From assembly GCA_016699855.1 (NCBI GenBank), contig CP064988.1:3872501-3936500 (forward strand): 64,000 bases of DNA. Direction: 5' to 3'. The notes under the pieces were generated by a model. It was not told the origin of the DNA, did not search any database, and saw only the letters and a program-made list of their open reading frames with translations. A program made the translations under genes and the position numbers. Below are positions 51,359 through 59,998 of the stretch, piece by piece. This DNA comes from Rhodospirillales bacterium (lineage in GTDB: Bacteria > Pseudomonadota > Alphaproteobacteria > Reyranellales > Reyranellaceae). Every line of letters begins with the position of its first letter. Within the stretch, counting starts at the first letter, position 1.

Positions 51359-52027
51359 CTATGGCTTCCACTCGTGCCACGGCGGCACGCGCGGATCGCG
51401 CTGGCGCTGGACGTAGTAGGGCAGGTAGGGCCGGTACGCCTCGAACACGCGGCGCAACTCGCCGACCGGCTCGTCGTGGTGGTCGACGCGTAGATCGACC
51501 TCGGCGAATTTGTCGCCGGCGTAGACCAGGATCGCGGCCGACACCTGGCCGCCGATCTGCCCGCCGGCGTCGCGCCCGGCCTCCAGCGCGTCCATCAGGC
51601 GGTCGGCGAACGGCGCGTCCGGACGGGCGGTGAACGTGTCGCGCATCGCCGCGAGGGTCGCCGGCCCCGGCAGCACGTTGCCCAGCACCACGAAGCCGTC
51701 GTGGATCTCGTGGCCGGCCCACGCCGTGTTCGACGCGCCGGTGCGCACCGCGATGGCGCCGTCGTCGTCGATCACCGCGAGCTGGCGCTGCTCCGGCCAG
51801 CGGTCGTTGGCGACCAGCGCGTCGAGCGTCGCCCGCGCGCCGTGGCCGTCGCGCAGCAGGCGCATCGCGAAATGGCCCATGCGCGCGTCGGCCCGCGACA
51901 TGATGGCGACGACACCGGTATGCGCCATGGCGTGCGGCACGCGGGCGCCGACCGCGAAGGAGCGCGTCGCCGTGGCGATGCCCAGCCGGCGGGAAGCCGG
52001 GCAGCGCGCGAGGATCGAGAAGGTCAT
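51359..52027 (-). CDS. DUF1028 family protein
   Basis: 222 residues. DUF1028 belongs to the Ntn-hydrolase-like fold; the N terminus MTFSILARCPASRRLGIATA and AVGARVPHAMAHTGVV are the family signature. The GGQIGGQVSAAILV segment (about 157-171) is the other conserved block. Possibly a self-processed amidohydrolase, not proven. A 42-bp gap separates it from the next minus-strand gene. Confidence 0.9.
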   Translation of the reverse strand: MTFSILARCPASRRLGIATATRSFAVGARVPHAMAHTGVVAIMSRADARMGHFAMRLLRDGHGARATLDALVANDRWPEQRQLAVIDDDGAIAVRTGASNTAWAGHEIHDGFVVLGNVLPGPATLAAMRDTFTARPDAPFADRLMDALEAGRDAGGQIGGQVSAAILVYAGDKFAEVDLRVDHHDEPVGELRRVFEAYRPYLPYYVQRQRDPRVPPWHEWKP

Positions 52028-52069
52028 GGCGGCGCCTCCTTCGGCGGGCCGTGCGTGGACGTCGTGGCG

Positions 52070-52528
52070 CTACCGCTTCGAGAGGCGGCCCGACTCGAAG
52101 CCTTCTGGCGTGCGCCGCGTCGCGTTCAACGTCGCGCCGGACATGCGGAAGCTGTAGCTGGTCCGACCCTCCGCCCATGACAGCGTGCCGCCGCTGATCC
52201 GGGCGGTGTGGCGGGCATTGCCGGGCGTGCGCACATCCTCGTTCTTGCCCCAGATGTAGAGCACTTTCGCGGTGCCGTCGGCCTCCACCGATTCGACGAC
52301 CAGCGCGGCGCAGAGCGGGCCCATGCTCTCGTCGAACGCGCCGTAGGCCCAGTTGCCGGCCCAGACGCCCGAGAAGGCCCGCGCCTCGGCGGGCGCGCCG
52401 GGCGCCGGCGCCGCGAGCGTGTATTCCAGCCGCTGGTCGCAAGCCGCGATCTGCGCGGCGTGGCCGGGCGCGGCCGCGAGCGTGGCGCCGAGCGCGGCGA
52501 GCGCCCGGAACGTGGTCCGGATCGTCAT
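52070..52528 (-). CDS. small secreted protein, unknown function
   Basis: 152 residues from ATG 52528 (MTIRTTFRALAALGATLAAA), a clear signal peptide cleaved near HAAQIA. Mature domain of about 125 residues, beta-rich: SGVWAGNWAYGAFDES, AALVVESVEADGTAKVLYIW and ISGGTLSWAEGRTSYSFRMS, which looks like a lipocalin-like or calycin barrel. No family recognised. The ORF continues upstream to 52693 in noise. Confidence 0.62.
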   Translation of the reverse strand: MTIRTTFRALAALGATLAAAPGHAAQIAACDQRLEYTLAAPAPGAPAEARAFSGVWAGNWAYGAFDESMGPLCAALVVESVEADGTAKVLYIWGKNEDVRTPGNARHTARISGGTLSWAEGRTSYSFRMSGATLNATRRTPEGFESGRLSKR

Positions 52529-52705
52529 CGTGTCCGCCTCCCCCGACGGCGAGAACGCTGATGCCAACTTAAGCTCGGGACTATGTTCGGCGCGTTGCGG
52601 CGGATCAATCCGGGGGGGGCGCCGTCCGGTCGGTGCGGCGGGGCCAACCCCTCCGCGCTCACATCCCCGGTTTGGATCGTCCGTCGTGGACATGCGACGC
52701 AGCCC

Positions 52706-53872
52706 CTATCCTCGGCGATCCCATTCGGCGCGCACCTCGGCGTCGGATTCGGACGCCAGCCGCGCGGCGCGGTCGGCGGCGAAGCGCGGCGGCGACAGCC
52801 GCGCCAGCGCCCACACGGCGGCGCCGCGCACGACGGCGTCGGGATCGTCGAGCAGGCGCAGCACCGCCGGCAGCGCCGCGGCTTCGCCGCTATTGCCTAG
52901 CGCCAGCGCCACGTTGCGCGCCAGCCGCCCGCGGCCCATGCGCTTGATCGCGGTGCCGGCGAAGCGGCGGCGGAAGCCGGCCTCGTCGAGCGCCGCCAGC
53001 TCCGTAAGTAGTGGCGCCGCGAGATCGGCGCGCGGCGCGAAGGCGGCCTCGCGCGACGCGGCGGCGAACTTGTTCCACGGGCAGGCCGCGAGGCAGTCGT
53101 CGCAGCCGTAGACGCGGTTGCCCAGCTTCTCGCGGAACTCCCGCGGGATCGGACCGGGGTGCTCGATGGTGAGGTAGGAAAGGCAGCGCCGCGCGTCGAG
53201 CCGGTCCGGCGCCGGGAACGCCGCCGTCGGGCAGGAATCGAGGCAGGCGCGGCAGGTGCCGCAATGGTCCTCGCCCGGCGCGTCGGCCGGCAGCGCGACC
53301 GACAGCGCGATCTCGCCGAGGAACAGCCAGGAGCCGTGAGCGCGCGACACAAGGTTGGTGTGGCGTCCCTGCCAGCCGATGCCGGCGCGCGCCGCCGCCG
53401 GCTTCTCCATCAGCGGCGCGGTGTCGACGAACACCCGCAGCTCGCGACCCCAGCGGTTCCAGATCCACAGGCCGAGTTCCTTGAGCCGCGACTTGACCAC
53501 GAGGTGGTAGTCGCGGCCGCGGGCGTAGATGGAAATGGCCGCGCGGTCGCCCCGCGCCAGGATCGCCAGCGGATCCTCGCCCGGCGCGGGCGCGTAGCTC
53601 ATGGCCAGCGACACGATGGTGCGCGCCTGCGTCCACATCTTCGCGGGGTCGGCGCGGCGCTCGATGTCGTCGGCCATCCAGTCCATGGCGCCGTGGCGGC
53701 CTTCGGTGGTGAACGCGACGAGCGCCTCGCGCTGCGCGGCCGGCGCCGCCGCCGTCGCGAAGCCGACGGCGTCGAAGCCCAGCCGCGACGCCTCGGCGCG
53801 GATCTCCTCGCGGATCGCCGTCGGATCCTTCGGCGCGCGCCGCTTCAGCCCGGGGCGGGGTTGTGTCGCCAT
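52706..53872 (-). CDS. queG: epoxyqueuosine reductase
   Basis: 388 residues from ATG 53872. Reduces epoxyqueuosine to queuosine in tRNA, using cobalamin and two 4Fe-4S clusters. Ferredoxin-like motifs CGTCRACLDSCP and CDDCLAACPWN (about 230-305) and the conserved IGWQGRHTNLVSRAHGSW are present; the C terminus has HEAT-like repeats (LALGNSGEAAALPAVLRLLD). The queF gene at 59.5 kb serves the same pathway but is not adjacent. Confidence 0.96.
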   Translation of the reverse strand: MATQPRPGLKRRAPKDPTAIREEIRAEASRLGFDAVGFATAAAPAAQREALVAFTTEGRHGAMDWMADDIERRADPAKMWTQARTIVSLAMSYAPAPGEDPLAILARGDRAAISIYARGRDYHLVVKSRLKELGLWIWNRWGRELRVFVDTAPLMEKPAAARAGIGWQGRHTNLVSRAHGSWLFLGEIALSVALPADAPGEDHCGTCRACLDSCPTAAFPAPDRLDARRCLSYLTIEHPGPIPREFREKLGNRVYGCDDCLAACPWNKFAAASREAAFAPRADLAAPLLTELAALDEAGFRRRFAGTAIKRMGRGRLARNVALALGNSGEAAALPAVLRLLDDPDAVVRGAAVWALARLSPPRFAADRAARLASESDAEVRAEWDRRG

Positions 53873-53953
53873 GCCGCCACGATGCGCGGTGCCGGCGCGG
53901 GGCTCAAGGGGTGGCCTCCGTTCGCTCGGAGGGAGCGTGTGCGGCGGGCGAAG

Positions 53954-54145
53954 CCCCTCATCCGCCCCTGCGGGGCACCTTCTCCCCTCCTTCGAGGGGA
54001 GAAGGGAACAAATCGACCATCGTACGCTCCCGCGGGGTTGGCACGTCGTCCCCGCATGCGGGCGGAAAGGGACGATGCCGGCGTCGCTTCTCTTGCCCTG
54101 CTCCCCCGTCATCGGGGGAGAAGGTGCCCGAAGGGCGGATGAGGG
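53954..54145. repeat. pair of family B palindromic repeats in a 324-bp gap
   Basis: Copy 1 (53954-54006): CCCCTCATCCGCCCCTGCGG then GGCACCTTCTCCCCTCC and hairpin. Copy 2 (54100-54145): hairpin CTCCCCCGTCATCGGGGGAG then AAGGTGCCCGAAGGGCGGAT. They are in opposite orientation, so the whole 190 bp is a composite element. The rest of the gap between queG and the C26 gene shows no gene. Confidence 0.85.
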
Positions 54146-54196
54146 GCTCCTCGGCACGCACTCGATCCACGAACGCGGCGGGCGTATGATGGCCCC

Positions 54197-54910
54197 ATGA
54201 CCAGACCCCTGATCGGCGTCACGCTCGACGCGGAGAAGCCCGGCGGCTACTCGAAGTTCCCGTGGTACGCGGCGCGGCAGAACTATTTCGACGCCGTGGC
54301 GGCGGCCGGCGGCCTGCCGGTGGCGCTGCCGCACGATCCCGAGCGCGCCCAGGCGTATCTCGACACGATCGACGGGCTGGTGGTGACCGGCGGCGCCTTC
54401 GACGTCGATCCCTCCTACTACGACGGCGGTGCCAGGCACGGCACGGTCGTGACCAAGGACCGTCGCACGGCGTTCGAGTTCGCGGTCACGAGGGGCGCGG
54501 TCGAGCGCGACATGCCGGTGCTCGGCATCTGCGGCGGCCAGCAGCTGCTGCACGTCGCGCTCGGCGGCAAGCTGATCCAGCACATCCCCGACGCGATCGC
54601 CGGGGCGCTGGCGCACGAGCAGCCCAACCCGCGCGACCAGGCCGGCCACGACGTCCGGATCAGGCGCGGCACGCTGCTGCACCGCGTCGTCGGGGCCGAG
54701 ACGATGGCCGTCAACAGCGCCCACCACCAGGCGGCGCTCGACGAGCCGGCGGGGATCGTGGTCAACGCCCGCGCGTCGGACGGCGTGATCGAGGGCATCG
54801 AGGCGCCCGGAAGGCGATTCTGCCTCGGCGTCCAGTGGCATCCGGAGTTCCACATCTCCGACGGCGACCGGCATATCTTCACCGCCTTCGTCGAGGCCTG
54901 CCGGCGGTAG
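54197..54910 (+). CDS. gamma-glutamyl-gamma-aminobutyrate hydrolase family (peptidase C26)
   Basis: 237 residues, class I glutamine amidotransferase-like. Nucleophile Cys in LGICGGQQLLHVALGG, His/Glu of the triad in LGVQWHPEFHI, and the substrate-site VVTGGAFDVDPSYY near the N terminus. PuuD-like; hydrolyses gamma-glutamyl amides. No other putrescine genes adjoin. Complete and normal length. Confidence 0.93.
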   Translation: MTRPLIGVTLDAEKPGGYSKFPWYAARQNYFDAVAAAGGLPVALPHDPERAQAYLDTIDGLVVTGGAFDVDPSYYDGGARHGTVVTKDRRTAFEFAVTRGAVERDMPVLGICGGQQLLHVALGGKLIQHIPDAIAGALAHEQPNPRDQAGHDVRIRRGTLLHRVVGAETMAVNSAHHQAALDEPAGIVVNARASDGVIEGIEAPGRRFCLGVQWHPEFHISDGDRHIFTAFVEACRR

Positions 54911-54938
54911 CCGGTTTGGAGCGTCGACGCCGGCGCTC

Positions 54939-55047
54939 GTCATCCTGAGGGCGCCCGCGTAGCGGCGTCGTCGAAGGATCCTGTCGCCGTCGAGCGCCGC
55001 GGAAGGATCCCTCGACTGCACGCCTGCGGCGCTCCGCTCGGGATGAC
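54939..55047. repeat. family A-like palindromic repeat, extended
   Basis: Starts GTCATCCTGAGGGCGCCCGC, contains AAGGATCC twice, and ends CGCTCGGGATGAC. It has an extra inner segment and is longer and more divergent than the other copies, resembling a related subfamily. Lies between the C26 gene and rluB. Confidence 0.75.
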
Positions 55048-55119
55048 GGGAGCGGGCGGCGAGGGACACGATCGCCGCGGGGGATACCGCGGGGCCGGGA
55101 AACCCTCTAGAAGCCGGCC

Positions 55120-56961
55120 ATGAACGACATTCCCATCGACGATCCGGACGCCGGCCCACCCGAAACCGACCCGACGTCTGCCGGCGCGCCGCAAGCCGCA
55201 GTTCCCGAAGCCGCGACTCCCGAAACCGCGTCCGCCGACACCCCCGACGCCGCCAAGGGCGAGCGCGTCGCCAAGCGGCTGGCGCGGGCGGGCGTGTGCT
55301 CGCGGCGCGACGCGGAGCGCTGGATCGCGGCCGGCCGGATCACCGTCGACGGCGTCCGCGTCGACACCCCGGCGACGCTCGTCACCGAGGCCAGCGACAT
55401 CCGGGTCGACGGCGCGCGGCTGGAGAAATCGCAGCGCTCGCGGTTGTGGCTCTACCACAAGCCGGTCGGGCTGGTGGTCACCCACCGCGACCCCGAGGGC
55501 CGGCCGACGGTGTTCGACCGCCTGCCGAAGGACATGCCGCGGGTGATGTCGGTCGGACGGCTCGATCTGAACTCCGAAGGCCTGCTGCTGCTGACCAACG
55601 ACGGCGAGCTGGCGCGCCGGCTGGAGCTGCCGTCGAGCGGCCTGGTCCGGCGCTACCGCGTGCGCGCGCATGGCGAGATCGGTGAACGGACGCTCGAGCA
55701 GCTGCGCCATGGCGTGACCGTCGAGGGCGTCGCCTACGGCCCGATCATGGCGTCGATCGAACGCCAGCAGCGCAGCAATCTCTGGCTCTCGGTGGCGCTG
55801 AAGGAAGGCAAGAACCGCGAGGTGCGCCGCGTGATGGCGCATCTCGGCCTGGGCGTGAATCGCCTGATCCGCATCGCCTTCGGTCCGTTCACGCTCGACG
55901 CGCTGCCCGAGGGCGAGGTGGTCGAGGCCAGCCCGCGGCTGGTGGCGCAGATGTCGGGCGAAGCCGACCTCGACGCGCACGGCCGCAAGCCGGGCTGGGC
56001 CAAGGCCAAGCACCGCCCGTCGCGCAAGCGGTCACCCGCCGGCGCCACGCGGCCGCGCGCGGACGAGCGCGGCGATGGCGAGCGGGAGCGGCCACGGGCG
56101 CCCCGCGACGCCCGGCCGGTGAGGGAGCCCCATGTGGGCGCCGGATTCCGTCGCGCCGGGACCGGCTTCGCGCGCGACGACGCGCCACGTGAGGAACGTC
56201 GTCCGGATCGATTCGAGGGCGCCCGCGCTCCTGCCCCCTCGCCCCGCGACGGCGGGGAGAGGGTCGGGGTGAGGGGCTTCGCCCGTGACGAGAGCGCTCC
56301 GCGGCGTGGCGACGACGCGCCGCGTGGGAGATTCGCGCGACCGGAATCCGGCCGTCGCGACGAGGATCGCCGGCCGCCGCGACGCGATCCCGACGGACCG
56401 CGCGATCAGCTCCGCAACGGGCACCGCGACGACCGACGGCAGCCCCTCACCCCGACCCTCTCCCCGCCTGCGCGGGGAGAGGGAGGAAGACGCCAGGACC
56501 CCGGTGCGCAGCAGCGCGATCATGCCGGTTCGCGCGACCGCGAGGACGCGCGGTTCCACGGTGGACGCATGCGCGCGTCGTACGCGGGCCCGCGCGAGCG
56601 AGACGATGCGCCGTCGCGTGATCACGACGAGCGCCTCAGCCGTCATCCCCCCTCGCCCCGCGAAGGCGGGGAGAGGGCCGGGGTGAGGGGCTTCGACCGC
56701 GACGAGCGCGCGCCGCGTCGCGACGACGACGCGCCGCGCGGACGATTCGCGCGGCCGGAATCCGACCGTCGCGACGAGGATCGCCGGCCGCCGCGACGCG
56801 ATCCCGATGGGCCGAGCGATCATTCCTACGGCCGGCATCATGAGGACCGACGAAAGCCCCTCACCCCGGCCCTCTCCCCGCCTGCCGCGGGGAGAGGGAG
56901 GAAGACGCGACGACCGCGGTGCGCGGCAGCGCGCTCATGCCGACCCCCGAGACCGCGATGA
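55120..56961 (+). CDS. rluB: 23S rRNA pseudouridine synthase (RluB type) with repeat-derived tail
   Basis: 613 residues as read. S4 RNA-binding domain about 47-95 (ERVAKRLARAGVCSRRDAER) and pseudouridine synthase domain to about 290, catalytic Asp149 in VGRLDLNSEGLLLLTND. It isomerises a uridine in 23S rRNA. Beyond residue 290 comes a disordered Arg/Asp/Pro/Glu tail that is not part of the enzyme; it contains in-frame copies of palindromic DNA read as SPRxGGERxGVRGF or LTPxLSPPARGEG. At 56885-56886 an extra C, relative to the sister repeat at 56470, shifts the frame and gives the stop at 56959-56961. Without it the protein would run to 57580, whose stop overlaps the rsmD start. Confidence 0.9.
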   Translation: MNDIPIDDPDAGPPETDPTSAGAPQAAVPEAATPETASADTPDAAKGERVAKRLARAGVCSRRDAERWIAAGRITVDGVRVDTPATLVTEASDIRVDGARLEKSQRSRLWLYHKPVGLVVTHRDPEGRPTVFDRLPKDMPRVMSVGRLDLNSEGLLLLTNDGELARRLELPSSGLVRRYRVRAHGEIGERTLEQLRHGVTVEGVAYGPIMASIERQQRSNLWLSVALKEGKNREVRRVMAHLGLGVNRLIRIAFGPFTLDALPEGEVVEASPRLVAQMSGEADLDAHGRKPGWAKAKHRPSRKRSPAGATRPRADERGDGERERPRAPRDARPVREPHVGAGFRRAGTGFARDDAPREERRPDRFEGARAPAPSPRDGGERVGVRGFARDESAPRRGDDAPRGRFARPESGRRDEDRRPPRRDPDGPRDQLRNGHRDDRRQPLTPTLSPPARGEGGRRQDPGAQQRDHAGSRDREDARFHGGRMRASYAGPRERDDAPSRDHDERLSRHPPSPREGGERAGVRGFDRDERAPRRDDDAPRGRFARPESDRRDEDRRPPRRDPDGPSDHSYGRHHEDRRKPLTPALSPPAAGRGRKTRRPRCAAARSCRPPRPR

Positions 56962-57406
56962 GCGCGCGCTGCGTCGCGACGAGTACGCGCCGCGGGATCG
57001 ATCCTCGCGACCGCACGCCGACCGCGACGTGCGTGCCACCCGCCCTTCCCCCTCTCCCCGCGCAGGCGGGGAGAGGGCCGGGGTCAGGGGCTTCGACCGC
57101 GACGAGCGTGCGCCGCGCCGCGACGACGACGCGCCGCGTGGCCGCCTCGCGCGGCCGCACGCCGGTCCCCGCGATCGTGACGAACGCGCGCCGCGGCGCG
57201 ACGAATACGCGCCGCGGGAACGAGCCGCGCGACCGCATGCTGGACCGCGCGACCGCGACGAACGCGCGCCCCGTCGCGAGGACGACCGTCGCCCGTCGCG
57301 GCAGGGACCGGCGGCGCCGCGCGGCCACGAAGCGCGCCGGCCTCGCGACGACGACCGGCGGAAGCCCGTCACCCCCACCCGTTCCCCGCCGGGGCGGGGA
57401 GAGGCG
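56234..57406 (+). repeat. tandem array with six family C palindromes inside a coding region
   Basis: Palindromes at 56234-56280, 56442-56484, 56647-56694, 56856-56899, 57048-57094 and 57364-57406. Numbers 1, 3 and 5 carry the tail GGGGTGAGGGGCTTC or a close variant after the hairpin; numbers 2, 4 and 6 carry the complementary CCCTCACCCC-like flank before it, so orientation alternates. The DNA between them is also repeated with a period of about 400-410 bp (1 to 3 to 5; 2 to 4), showing that whole palindrome pairs were duplicated with the flanking coding sequence. Confidence 0.9.
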
Positions 57407-57580
57407 GCAAAGCGGGACCGCCACACCGGCGGCGACCGCGCGTCCTCCCGCGACGGAGCGCCGCCATCGAAGAAGCCCGGCCGCCCGACGCCGGACCGGC
57501 GCGGCGGATCGCGCTTCGGCGGACCGGCGCGCGGCAAGCCGCCGCGTGGCGGCGGGCCGCCGAAGGGGCGTCGTCCGTGA
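56885..57580 (+). pseudogene. out-of-frame continuation of the rluB tail
   Basis: In the frame one base ahead, the sequence reads on from the fourth palindrome as RLPRGEGGRRDDRGARQR, then DRDERAPRRDDDAPRG and similar repeats, to a Gly/Arg/Pro-rich end PPRGGGPPKGRRP and stop at 57578-57580. The same peptide motifs occur upstream in the annotated frame, so this is clearly the same protein's C terminus. The stop overlaps the GTG of rsmD (GTGA), which supports 57580 as the original end. Confidence 0.8.
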
Positions 57581-58254
57581 GCCGCCGGCCCTCGCCGCGC
57601 AACGGCCGGGCGCCGCCGGAGCCGAGACGGCCGCTGGCGCAGTCGGCCGCCACGCCGCGCATCGCCGGCGGCGCGCATCGCGGCCGGCCGCTGCTGGTGC
57701 CGGCCGGCGCCGACGTGCGGCCGACGGCGGCGCGCGCCCGCGAATCGCTGTTCAACATCCTGCTGCACGCCGATCTGCGCGGCGACGGCACCTCGCCGCT
57801 GCCCGGCGGCCGCGTGCTCGACGCCTTCGCCGGCAGCGGCGCGCTCGGGCTCGAGGCGCTGTCGCGCGGCGCCGCCCACGCCACCTTCATCGAATCGTCG
57901 GCGTCGGCCGTGCGCGTGATCGGCGAGAACCTGCGCACGCTCGGCGAGGCGTCGAAGGCCCGGGTGCTGCGCGGCGACGCCACCCAGCCGCAGCCGGCGC
58001 CGGCCGACGCCGCCTGCGACGTGGCGCTGCTCGATCCGCCCTACCGCTCCGGCCTCGGTCCGGCGGCGCTGCTGGCGCTGGCGCGCGCCGGCTGGCTGGC
58101 GCCCGGCGCGGTGTGCTCGCTGGAGGTGGCGTTCGACGAGGACGTCGATCCGCCGGCCGGCTTCAGCGCGCTCGACGAGCGCCGCTACGGCAAGGCCAAG
58201 CTGCTGCTGTTCCGCTACGGAGCGGCGGCGGCGCCCGTGGAAGGCGCGGCGTGA
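57577..58254 (+). CDS. rsmD: 16S rRNA (guanine(966)-N2)-methyltransferase
   Basis: 225 residues from GTG 57577, overlapping the presumed rluB stop. Methyltransferase with TPRIAGGAHRGRPLLVPAGA, RPTAARARESLFNIL, SAM motif I VLDAFAGSGALGLEAL and catalytic LLDPPY. Methylates G966 of 16S rRNA. The N-terminal 30 residues are Arg/Pro-rich and atypical, perhaps residue of the tail repeats. GTGA overlap again with the next gene, so rluB-rsmD-phosphatase form a coupled set. Confidence 0.94.
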   Translation: MSRRPSPRNGRAPPEPRRPLAQSAATPRIAGGAHRGRPLLVPAGADVRPTAARARESLFNILLHADLRGDGTSPLPGGRVLDAFAGSGALGLEALSRGAAHATFIESSASAVRVIGENLRTLGEASKARVLRGDATQPQPAPADAACDVALLDPPYRSGLGPAALLALARAGWLAPGAVCSLEVAFDEDVDPPAGFSALDERRYGKAKLLLFRYGAAAAPVEGAA

Positions 58255-58868
58255 CGCATCCCATCTACCTGTTCCGCCACGGCGAGACGGTGTGGAACGC
58301 CGAGAAGCGCGCGCAGGGCGCGCTCGACTCGCCGTTGACCGACGCCGGCGAGGCGCAGGCGCGCGCCATGGGCGCGGCCTTCGCCGCCGAGCTGCGGCGC
58401 GCCGGCACCGCCGCCGCCGACGTCGCGGTGCGCGCCAGTCCGCTGGGCCGCGTGCGCCGGACGCTGGCGCTGGCGGCGGCCGCCGCCGCGCTGGCGCACG
58501 ACGAGGCGTGCTTCGACCCGCGCCTGCGCGAGATGAGCTGGGGCGACTGGGACGGGCTGGTCGCGGCCGAGATCGAGGCGCGCTGGCCCGGCGAGCTGGC
58601 GGCGCGCCGGCGGGCGCACTGGACCTACGCGCCGCCGGGCGGCGAGAGCTACGTCATGGCCGTGGAACGCGCGCGGCCGGCGCTGGCCGATCTACGGGCG
58701 CTGGCCGTGCGCGCGCCGGTGGCGGTGTTCGCGCATGGCGCCATCGGCCGCGTCCTGCGCGGCCTCTGGCTGGACGCGCCGCGCGAGCGCGTGCTGACGA
58801 TGGACCAGCCGCAGGACGCGTTCTACGTGCTCACCCCCGGCGGCTGCGAGCGCGTGCCGGCGGCGTGA
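58251..58868 (+). CDS. histidine phosphatase family protein
   Basis: 205 residues from GTG 58251, overlapping the rsmD stop by four bases. Phosphoglycerate-mutase-like fold with the RHG motif LFRHGETVWNAEKRAQGALD, catalytic His, and later FAHGAIGRVLRGL with the second His. Substrate unknown; may act on a sugar phosphate or cobalamin precursor. It converges with kptA (9 bp between ends). Confidence 0.93.
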   Translation: MTHPIYLFRHGETVWNAEKRAQGALDSPLTDAGEAQARAMGAAFAAELRRAGTAAADVAVRASPLGRVRRTLALAAAAAALAHDEACFDPRLREMSWGDWDGLVAAEIEARWPGELAARRRAHWTYAPPGGESYVMAVERARPALADLRALAVRAPVAVFAHGAIGRVLRGLWLDAPRERVLTMDQPQDAFYVLTPGGCERVPAA

Positions 58869-58877
58869 GGGGACGCC

Positions 58878-59435
58878 TCAGGCCTCGCGCGTGATGAAGC
58901 CCGGCGGGATGGCGTCGGCCAGCCATATCCGGTCGTCGACCTCGAAGAAGGCGACGCCGGCGCCGTGCGCGGCGAGCGCCCGCACCACGAGGATCGCCGG
59001 CGCCGCGCTTTTGCGCCGGCCGACCCGCAGCGCCGTGTCGCGGTCGGCGGAGAGGTGGACCTGCCGGCGCGCCATCGGCCGCAGGCCGGCGTCGAGGATC
59101 GAGGCCACGGCGTCGGGCGACGTGCCGTGGAACAGGATCGCCGGCGGCGGCGTCGGGTCGCGCGCGATGTCGACCGCGGCGGAGTGGCCGTAGCGCGCGC
59201 GGATGCGGCCGTCCTCGATGGCGTGGCGCTTCTTCTCGGACGCGTCGATCGCGGCGCGTAGATCGGCTTCCTCCAGCGCGCTCCAGCGGGAATGCGCCTC
59301 ACGCAGCGCCGCCACGAGATCGTCGAGCGGCGCCGATCCATCGGCCGCCAGGGTCAACCCGTACGCCGCCGGCGCGTGCCGCAGCGCGTGCGACATGGCG
59401 CGGCTGAGCGCGGTGAGGTCGGCGGGGTCGATCAA
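58878..59435 (-). CDS. kptA: RNA 2'-phosphotransferase (Tpt1/KptA family)
   Basis: 185 residues. KptA/Tpt1 fold: LSRAMSHALRHAPAAYGL at the N terminus, RYGHSA (substrate Arg/His), ILFHGTSPDAVASIL, and QVHLSADRDTALRVG with the NAD-binding region. It transfers a 2'-phosphate from RNA to NAD, giving ADP-ribose 1'',2''-cyclic phosphate. TTG 59435 is chosen because AAGGAG lies eight bases upstream; no ATG has such a site. Bacterial natural substrate is uncertain. It diverges from queF (about 100 bp between starts). Confidence 0.9.
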   Translation of the reverse strand: MIDPADLTALSRAMSHALRHAPAAYGLTLAADGSAPLDDLVAALREAHSRWSALEEADLRAAIDASEKKRHAIEDGRIRARYGHSAAVDIARDPTPPPAILFHGTSPDAVASILDAGLRPMARRQVHLSADRDTALRVGRRKSAAPAILVVRALAAHGAGVAFFEVDDRIWLADAIPPGFITREA

Positions 59436-59537
59436 CGCGGCGTCTCCTTGGTGTCGCAGCGTAGCACGCGGCGTCCTCGCGTCGCGGCGGCGGACGCGAT
59501 AGAACGGGCGTCGTTCCGCGACCGCAGGCGATCCGAC

Positions 59538-59996
59538 ATGGCCCGACCCAAGACCCTGACCCAGCTCGGCCGGCCGAGCGCGCTGCCGGCATCGCCCGAC
59601 GCGGCGGTGATCGAGACGGTGCCCAATCCGCACAAGGGGACGCTGTATCTGGTGCGCTTCACGGCGCCGGAATTCACCTCGCTGTGTCCGATCACCGGTC
59701 AGCCGGATTTCGCCCATCTCGTGATCGACTACGCGCCGGCCGCGGCGCTGGTCGAGAGCAAGTCGCTGAAGCTGTTCCTCGGGTCGTTCCGGAACCACGG
59801 CGCCTTCCACGAGGATTGCACGGTGGGCATCGGCAAGCGGCTGGTGGCGGCGATGCGGCCGAGATGGCTACGCATCGGCGGTTACTGGTATCCGCGCGGC
59901 GGCATGCCGATCGACGTGTTCTGGCAGACCGGCGCGCCGCCGAAAGGCCTGTGGCTGCCCGATCCCGGCGTACCGGCCTACCGCGGGCGCGGCTGA
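59538..59996 (+). CDS. queF: NADPH-dependent 7-cyano-7-deazaguanine reductase
   Basis: 152 residues, type I QueF. Reduces preQ0 to preQ1 in queuosine synthesis. Catalytic Cys in FTSLCPITGQPDFAH, the QueF motif ESKSLKLFLGSFRNHGAFHE, and active-site His/Glu. ATG 59538 matches the N terminus MARPKTLTQLGRPS. It pairs with queG at 52.7 kb in pathway but is separated by about 5.7 kb of other genes. tadA starts 2 bp after its stop. Confidence 0.95.
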   Translation: MARPKTLTQLGRPSALPASPDAAVIETVPNPHKGTLYLVRFTAPEFTSLCPITGQPDFAHLVIDYAPAAALVESKSLKLFLGSFRNHGAFHEDCTVGIGKRLVAAMRPRWLRIGGYWYPRGGMPIDVFWQTGAPPKGLWLPDPGVPAYRGRG

Positions 59997-59998
59997 GC

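Noticed and set aside
56234..57406. Regular palindromes as a CRISPR array
   Set aside because: Spacers are not unique, spacing is about 200 bp, orientation alternates and no cas gene is present; the array is coding.
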